From: Lentisphaerota bacterium
GTDB taxonomy: Bacteria; Verrucomicrobiota; Lentisphaeria; Victivallales; Victivallaceae
Direction: 5' to 3'
Length of the DNA: 46,135 nucleotides
Assembly: GCA_015061725.1 (NCBI GenBank)
Contig: SUVX01000025.1
Location: 1-46,135 of the forward strand
Below, piece by piece: positions 41,894-46,135 of the stretch; the first letter of the stretch is position 1, and every line of letters starts with the position of its first letter. Position numbers and translations under genes: made by a program. The notes under the pieces are model-generated. The model made no database searches. It saw nothing but the letters and a program-made list of their open reading frames with translations, and was not told where the DNA came from.

Positions 41894-43939
41894 TTAATAA
41901 ACAAGTACAATCGTTCTGTCATCGTGGTTGCCTTTTGACCAGAAATCCAACCAATCGCTTAATTTTTGAGCCGTTTCTTCAGAACGATCCATCAAGGGCA
42001 CCTGATCAACAATATCATTCCACAAGTCAAGCCACAATTGCGGATCCTTCAGATTATTGTTTGTTTCAAATTTGGGGTCGCTGATACCATCCGTCATAGA
42101 CATGAGGATTCCGAAATCATCTGTGTTGACCGCTTTTGCCCGGTTCTGGGGATTGTCCTGCCAAACTTCATTCATCGTAATGAAACGGGTTTGTCCGCCG
42201 AATTCTCCGCTGTCAGATTCTGACAGCAGGGTCAGATTATCCTGCCGGTCAACCAGACCGATGATACCATCTCCGATACCGTAAGAAACGACGAGCCATT
42301 TATCATCAAATTTTTTCATGACATATCCCAGAAATGTAGCATGATAGTCTTTTCTAAGAACAGTCGAATCATTTTCTGCGGCTTTTTTTGCTTCTGCATC
42401 AATTTTTTCCAACCCTGCATAAGCGGCTCTCTGAACGGTGTTTTTCAATATAGTTTCCCGTTCTTCGGCTGTCATTGCATTGATTTTTTCATTTACAGCA
42501 GAGTCAGCTAATTTTTCATGCATAAACTTCCAAAACGTCTGACATGCGATTCTGGAGCCTTCGCGTGAATATCTGGCGGAACCGGCACCGTCTGAGACAA
42601 CAATAATAAACCAGCCGGTTTCTTCAATGTAATCAACTTTGAAGTTATCATCTCTGAAACTTCCGGTATGAGCGTGTGATCTGCCCCTTTTGCTGGCGGC
42701 AACAATGGTCCGGTCTCCTGCTTTGATGACGCAATGCTCTTCGTCCGGAGATTGATAAGGCGCAGTCGGATCGGTCGGAAGATTTTTCCACAAATTTTTG
42801 GGATCAGGAGTTGCAACCAAAACAGGAAAATCAACTTTTTCGCAGACATCACCCTGCGAACGGGTTTTCAATTTAACAGAAAGTGTCAAATTGATGGTAC
42901 CGGCAGCTTTGGGAATACCTTTAATACAAATACTCCGGGTGTTTTCATCAAAACGGGCGTTGAGTTGTTCATCTGAAGCAAACATATTTTCAATTTCCAC
43001 CCAATCGGAACTGTAAGAATCCGGAAGTTTGATTTCAAAACTGACGTCAGTACCTTCCATTTTGCGCAACGGATTATGTTTTTTTATCTGTTGGGTAAAT
43101 TCATCCCATTTTGCAAAAATCGGTTCGGGAGCAATCATGGTATATGGAATATCAACCACGTATTTCCTGATTCCGTTAACCAGTTTGAGGGAATAATTCA
43201 ATGCTATTGATAACGCCCCTGGACTTTTCGGGGTTCCGGAAATCAAAAACACGCCATTGTCTTTGAGGGTTGCGGAAAGTCCTTTTGAGGTGTCAATACC
43301 CAAACTGTCTATTTTGATTGAATCTCCGAATTCTGAAATTTTTTCAGAAATATCAAGTTCGCTTTCATAATGTTCACCGGCAACTCCGGAGGCAGGAGAC
43401 GGCGAAAATTTGCCGGACTGCAGCAATCTTTGCAATTCCTGATTGCGGACGGCAAGGGGTTCCGGGTTTATAATGATTGTTTTTACCAGAGAAGTGTTAA
43501 TATTTCCCGTATTGTATTCCAGACAGATATTCAAAGCACCATCGTCCTTTGCGGTACCTTTTATGTGAATCGTGCTGTGCAATTCATTGGTTTCAACAAA
43601 AAAGTCCGGATTATCCTTGACAGAAACGCTTTTAAACTGTATACGGTCTTTAAAGGTATTGTTATACGTGAAAAGTTTGATGACACATTCATACGGTTTG
43701 CCGCAGACAATTTCGGGCAGGCGCAACTTTTCAATCGCAGTTTTAAATGATTCAGCCTCGGGTAAATCAATAATGTAATCAGGGGATACACCCCAGTAAT
43801 TCCGGTAATCGCTGTTATCCAAACGTACAGTCGGGAGTTTTTTAGTTTCAGTAGAAGAACTGCATTCCTGCTGTTCTGCGGAAACCGTGGTGCTTGTTTC
43901 GCACGAATCTATCGCATTGTCAGAAATATTTGTATCCAT
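41894..43939 (-). CDS. PP2C-type protein phosphatase with He_PIG-like repeats
   Basis: The 681-residue protein has three putative Ig-like (He_PIG) repeats in residues 60-400, each with the turn seen in STIHIKGTAKDDGALNI, GVFLISGTPKSPGALSIAL and RSICIKGIPKAAGTINL. The PP2C domain follows from about residue 415: VAASKRGRSHAHTGSFRDDN, VVSDGAGSARYSREGS (metal Asp near 448), GIGDGIIGLV, LMSMTDGISDP and NHDDRTIVLVY. There is no signal peptide. It should reverse the action of the kinase encoded next. AGGGAGAAAA precedes the start. Ig-like repeats on a cytoplasmic PP2C are unusual and may bind the vWA partner (inference). Confidence 0.9.
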   Translation of the reverse strand: MDTNISDNAIDSCETSTTVSAEQQECSSSTETKKLPTVRLDNSDYRNYWGVSPDYIIDLPEAESFKTAIEKLRLPEIVCGKPYECVIKLFTYNNTFKDRIQFKSVSVKDNPDFFVETNELHSTIHIKGTAKDDGALNICLEYNTGNINTSLVKTIIINPEPLAVRNQELQRLLQSGKFSPSPASGVAGEHYESELDISEKISEFGDSIKIDSLGIDTSKGLSATLKDNGVFLISGTPKSPGALSIALNYSLKLVNGIRKYVVDIPYTMIAPEPIFAKWDEFTQQIKKHNPLRKMEGTDVSFEIKLPDSYSSDWVEIENMFASDEQLNARFDENTRSICIKGIPKAAGTINLTLSVKLKTRSQGDVCEKVDFPVLVATPDPKNLWKNLPTDPTAPYQSPDEEHCVIKAGDRTIVAASKRGRSHAHTGSFRDDNFKVDYIEETGWFIIVVSDGAGSARYSREGSRIACQTFWKFMHEKLADSAVNEKINAMTAEERETILKNTVQRAAYAGLEKIDAEAKKAAENDSTVLRKDYHATFLGYVMKKFDDKWLVVSYGIGDGIIGLVDRQDNLTLLSESDSGEFGGQTRFITMNEVWQDNPQNRAKAVNTDDFGILMSMTDGISDPKFETNNNLKDPQLWLDLWNDIVDQVPLMDRSEETAQKLSDWLDFWSKGNHDDRTIVLVY

Positions 43940-44237
43940 TTTTTCTCCCTGAAAAATTTAAGTGAGCAGACGTTTTATCTGATCACGTTATGTTCAACAG
44001 CATATGTTTTTATAATTTGAATTTCCGGCAGAGTTGACGATTATTTGATGTATCCTCCGGAACTTTCAAACAAACATCCAATGATATTTACATTTCAACG
44101 TGTGTGCAGAGTTATTGATCGCATCTTTCGTTATTTTAACGCTTTTGTTGTTTCATTAAGCTCTGCCGGCAGTTTTTGTTTCTTAAGGTAGTTATAAATA
44201 TATTTTTTGCAAGCTGCTTCTGAAACTTTTTTCAACG

Positions 44238-44313
44238 CATCGGCGAACCGATGGTTTTATTGTCATTTCGGCTTATAAAAATATCCGATGGCGAAGTATC
44301 GCGCCATCGGATA
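44238..44313 (-). terminator. Hairpins between TerY and PP2C genes, likely partial terminator
   Basis: TATCCGATGGCG (44282-44293) pairs with CGCCATCGGATA (44302-44313) and is followed on the minus strand by TTTTTAT, an intrinsic terminator just after the TerY stop. A second hairpin, CATCGG-CGAA-CCGATG (44238-44253), shares the arm sequence, so alternative pairings are possible. The rest of the 388-bp gap shows only a doubtful 34-codon frame (44131-44235). Confidence 0.65.
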
Positions 44314-44327
44314 CATTTGAATTGGCG

Positions 44328-44963
44328 TTACAGAATTTCGATTTCTTGCGGAGGATCAGGCAGCATATCCAATTTTCCAGGCTCGCCACCACCCCGCTCT
44401 ATCTTTTCGGAAGATCTGCTGATTGAAGCAGTTACCCATTTGAAAAATGCTTTGAGGGTAGTACTATCAGCTGTATTCAATTTTACAACGACTTCTGTAA
44501 TCTTTTTCAGTTCGTCCGGATCGGCATCGGCTCCGGCGGCACAAGCGACGACAACACCCCATTTCCTTTTTTTGAATTCAGCCAATCCTTCGTCAATATT
44601 ATCGGTTGCAGCGCCGTCAGTCATGATATACACCAACGGTTTCCAGTCGCTGGCCTCTCTTGAACTTCCTTTAACGACTTCGCGATCGGCACATTCGGCT
44701 GTAAATTTCAGGGCTGCACCCAAACTGGTCAAGCCTTTGGCTTCCAGCTGGGGCGGAATAAACTGACTCAACTCGGTAAGCGGGACAACCTGTTGTGCAG
44801 AATCTGAAAAGGTAATAACACTGAGATAAGCTGTTTCAAGAGCGTGTGGGTCGCTCATCAGAGCTGAATGCAGAGTCTGGACGCCATTTTCAACAGCGCC
44901 AATCGCGTCTCCGAACATTGAACCGGAAACGTCGAGCAACAAATAAACGGGAAGTCTTCTCAT
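44328..44963 (-). CDS. TerY-type vWA protein, single-domain
   Basis: The ATG at 44963 has AAAGGA 6 bp upstream and gives 211 residues. It is a full vWA domain: MRRLPVYLLLDVSGSMFGDA (MIDAS DVSGS), GLTSLGAALKFT, and VYIMTDGAATDNID. It is closely related to the vWA part of the TerY protein at 39282-40298 but has no zinc ribbon; it ends soon after ASISRSSEKIERGG. It heads the TerY-PP2C-kinase cluster and has its own promoter (45094-45122) and a hairpin after its stop. So it is probably made in larger amounts than the downstream proteins. It probably forms a metal-dependent bridge to the phosphatase or kinase. Confidence 0.9.
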   Translation of the reverse strand: MRRLPVYLLLDVSGSMFGDAIGAVENGVQTLHSALMSDPHALETAYLSVITFSDSAQQVVPLTELSQFIPPQLEAKGLTSLGAALKFTAECADREVVKGSSREASDWKPLVYIMTDGAATDNIDEGLAEFKKRKWGVVVACAAGADADPDELKKITEVVVKLNTADSTTLKAFFKWVTASISRSSEKIERGGGEPGKLDMLPDPPQEIEIL

Positions 44964-45093
44964 TTTTATTCCTTTCACTTCAAACGAGTTTTATCAATTC
45001 AGGCATCGGTCTTTCCTGAGTTAGAATTTTTTGTAAAACGATGGTTTTGTGAAAAATTATAACCGGAAAGCATTTTACCCTGACAACGGGAAT

Positions 45094-45122
45094 AATATAT
45101 TGTTAAAAATTTGCAAATTCAA
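45094..45122 (-). promoter_or_regulatory. Promoter of the TerY-P cluster
   Basis: On the minus strand: -35 TTGAAT (45122-45117), a 17-bp spacer, -10 TATATT (45099-45094). The remainder of the gap 44964-45274 is AT-rich; I see no gene in it. Confidence 0.6.
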
Positions 45123-45274
45123 GTGAAAAACAACAACAAAGATGAATTTTTTTATTTTTTTATTATTGAAACTCACTGTCCGGTAAAAATTACCGTAGTT
45201 AATTGAAATTGCCGGGACTTGTTATATATTAAAAACGACCAAATCCTTAATATTTAACAAGAAAGCCCCGAATA

Positions 45275-45658
45275 ATGTATTACAATAGCATCTATTCTCA
45301 ACTTTTCAACTTCATCCCCCGATATCGTTTTGAAAAAATCGTAAAAAAGTCAGGCGGAGACAGATATTGCAAGCATTTTACCGCATGGAAACAATTTCTG
45401 ACTTTACTCTTTGTTCAAATTTCCGGCAAAGATTCTTTGCGTGAAATTGAAAACGCTCTGCTTGCCAACCCCAAACACCTTTATCACCTCGGCATGGAAG
45501 CTGTGGCGAAATCCACGCTTTCCGAAGCGATGAACCGCCGCAATCCGGAAATGTTTAAAGTATTGTTTGAAGAAATTCTTGATCGGGGCATACGAAGCGT
45601 AAGCGAAGTGCTTCATATCGGAACGGTAGTGGAGATGCTTCATATTGTGGAGATTTAG
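45275..45658 (+). pseudogene. Truncated IS4-type (DUF4372) transposase
   Basis: About 108 residues match the N-terminal DUF4372 part of IS4-type transposases: MYYNSIYSQLFNFIPRYRFE, KIVKKSGGDRYCKHFTAWKQ, FLTLLFVQISGKDSLREIEN, and STLSEAMNRRNPEMFKVLFE. A full transposase has about 380 residues with a DDE catalytic core; here the frame loses similarity near 45604, at the start of a hairpin-rich stretch, and stops at 45658. It is therefore a non-functional remnant. It lies divergent to the TerY cluster and beside tRNA-Pro, at a junction that has seen insertion and deletion. Confidence 0.8.
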
Positions 45659-45820
45659 CGGCTTGTCGCGGCGTAATGAAATGAAGACGGAAACAATGCT
45701 TCATCGTCAGGCTTTTATGAAGCATTTTGCGGCACTGCCGCAAAATATGAAGCGCAGCTTACGCTGCATGAAGCGCACCTGCGGTGCACGAAGCGAAGCC
45801 TGACGGCTTCATGTTTTTTT
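45600..45820. repeat. Array of small perfect hairpins spaced by ATGAAGC
   Basis: Four consecutive hairpins are ATTTTGCGGC/GCCGCAAAAT (45724-45746), GCAGC/GCTGC (45754-45767), GCACC/GGTGC (45775-45787) and GAAGCC/GGCTTC (45795-45810). They are separated by ATGAAGC or ACGAAGC (45747, 45768, 45788), and another ATGAAGC precedes the first at 45717. Upstream, GCTTCAT occurs repeatedly in the opposite sense (for example ATGAAG...CTTCAT at 45681-45704). The last hairpin ends in seven T (45814-45820), so it may terminate plus-strand transcription. No reading frame explains the pattern. Confidence 0.8.
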
Positions 45821-45844
45821 GCCTTGGAATCAAGGCAAAAAAAA
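45814..45844. terminator. Inverted repeat with flanking T and A runs next to tRNA-Pro
   Basis: TTTTTTTGCCTTG pairs with CAAGGCAAAAAAA around a 4-base loop (45814-45843). On the minus strand it begins directly after the tRNA CCA end. It could act in tRNA 3' end formation or as part of a termination zone. Confidence 0.45.
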
Positions 45845-45924
45845 TGGTCGGGATACGGAGATTCGAACTCCGGACCTTTTGACCCCCAGTCAAACGCGCT
45901 AGACCAGGCTGCGCTATATCCCGA
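45845..45924 (-). tRNA. tRNA-Pro(GGG)
   Basis: Read on the minus strand, the acceptor arms TCGGGAT and ATCCCGA pair, and CCA is encoded. The anticodon stem TTTGA/TCAAA encloses the loop CTGGGGG, anticodon GGG (proline). The T arm shows GGTTCGAATC-type sequence (GAGTTCGAATCTC). The cloverleaf is intact, with a 77-nt body plus CCA. Its 3' end faces the IS4 fragment and the TerY cluster. Confidence 0.93.
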
Positions 45925-45935
45925 ACCGATGTCAT

Positions 45936-45965
45936 ATAATATACACCTGCTCGCAGTATTGTCAA
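45936..45965 (-). promoter_or_regulatory. Promoter of tRNA-Pro
   Basis: On the minus strand: -35 TTGACA (45965-45960), an 18-bp spacer, -10 TATTAT (45941-45936), about 12 bp before the tRNA 5' end. Confidence 0.75.
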
Positions 45966-46020
45966 GCAGAAAATCAGGGATTTTTGAGAAAAAATGTGAT
46001 TTTTTGCGATTTTGACGATT

Positions 46021-46100
46021 GTAAAAGTAAACGCACCACCCTAAAATGGCATTGGTGCATTTAGTCTTACAAATCCAGCCGGTGCATTTAGTCTTACAAA
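46021..46100. repeat. Direct and inverted repeats at right edge, insertion-sequence-like end
   Basis: GGTGCATTTAGTCTTACAAA occurs at 46054-46073 and 46081-46100, a 27-bp period. A related copy lies inverted at 46021-46037 (GTAAAAGTAAACGCACC). Multiple terminal repeats of this kind are typical of IS21-like ends, but no transposase is in view. The last 35 bases show nothing I can assign. Confidence 0.55.
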
Positions 46101-46135
46101 CATCTCATGAAGAAAAATACGGAATTTGGGTGTAA

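Noticed and set aside
36354..45122. Complete tellurite-resistance operon
   Set aside because: Only TerY-type, PP2C and kinase components are present; TerA, TerB, TerC, TerD and TerE are missing.
45724..45810. CRISPR or attC-type cassette sites
   Set aside because: Stems differ from one another, the constant part is only 7 bases, and no integrase or cas gene is near.

Overview
The window looks like a chromosome segment from a gut-type Lentisphaerota (Victivallales-like) bacterium. The pointers are pseudopilins with the [20 protein letters not shown]-terminus and a C-terminal DGH motif placed inside glycoside hydrolase operons, large secreted DUF4091 proteins, GntR-headed LacI-type regulators, and -10 boxes of TATATT type. 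The assignment is inferred from gene content; no 16S rRNA gene is present. Base composition is intermediate, with a visibly GC-richer stretch around the IclR/flavoprotein pair (10.4-12.7 kb).

Layout. 1-0.92 kb: 3' part of an AAA_14/DUF4143 ATPase gene behind a 23-bp direct-repeat array. 1.08-1.61 kb: a small inverted-repeat element fused to the right half of an IS256-family element. 1.6-8.8 kb (minus strand): sugar operon 1, GntR/LacI regulator > GH36-like > secreted GH42-like > pseudopilin. 8.9-9.2 kb: left half of an IS256-family element. 9.2-12.8 kb: VanW-family gene, then an IclR regulator overlapping an FAD oxidoreductase gene. 12.8-14.8 kb: EamA transporter > tyrosine phosphatase > unknown protein. 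14.9-16.7 kb: sugar isomerase-like protein > NikR-like regulator without the nickel histidines, convergent with a His/Pro/Arg-repeat lipoprotein. 16.8-21.7 kb: operon of GrpE-like > two lidless Hsp70s > DA1-like LIM/metallopeptidase. 21.8-33.05 kb: sugar operon 2, regulator > GH130 phosphorylase > DUF4091 > pseudopilin > DUF4091 > GH3. 33.2-36.25 kb: GH1 > acetyltransferase > EamA transporter. 36.3-45.1 kb: TerY (vWA) > PP2C > Ser/Thr kinase > TerY with zinc ribbon > DUF4236-TPR > PrsW-like > AIM24. 45.2-46.1 kb: IS4-type transposase fragment, an array of small hairpins spaced by ATGAAGC, tRNA-Pro(GGG), and repeats at the right edge.

How the genes work together. The two sugar operons share one design: a cytoplasmic sensor-regulator first, enzymes next, and a private pseudopilin together with secreted proteins. 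Operon 2 ends in intracellular phosphorolysis (GH130) and beta-glucoside/xyloside cleavage (GH3), which suggests mannoside-containing glycans. The GrpE/Hsp70/Hsp70/DA1 operon and the TerY-P-type phosphorylation cluster look like two signalling or quality-control systems. They lie on the same strand and are separated by carbohydrate genes. They are the best candidates here for a little-described system: chaperones without lids, no J-protein, a LIM-like metallopeptidase, a vWA-kinase-phosphatase triad, and a possible intramembrane protease output.
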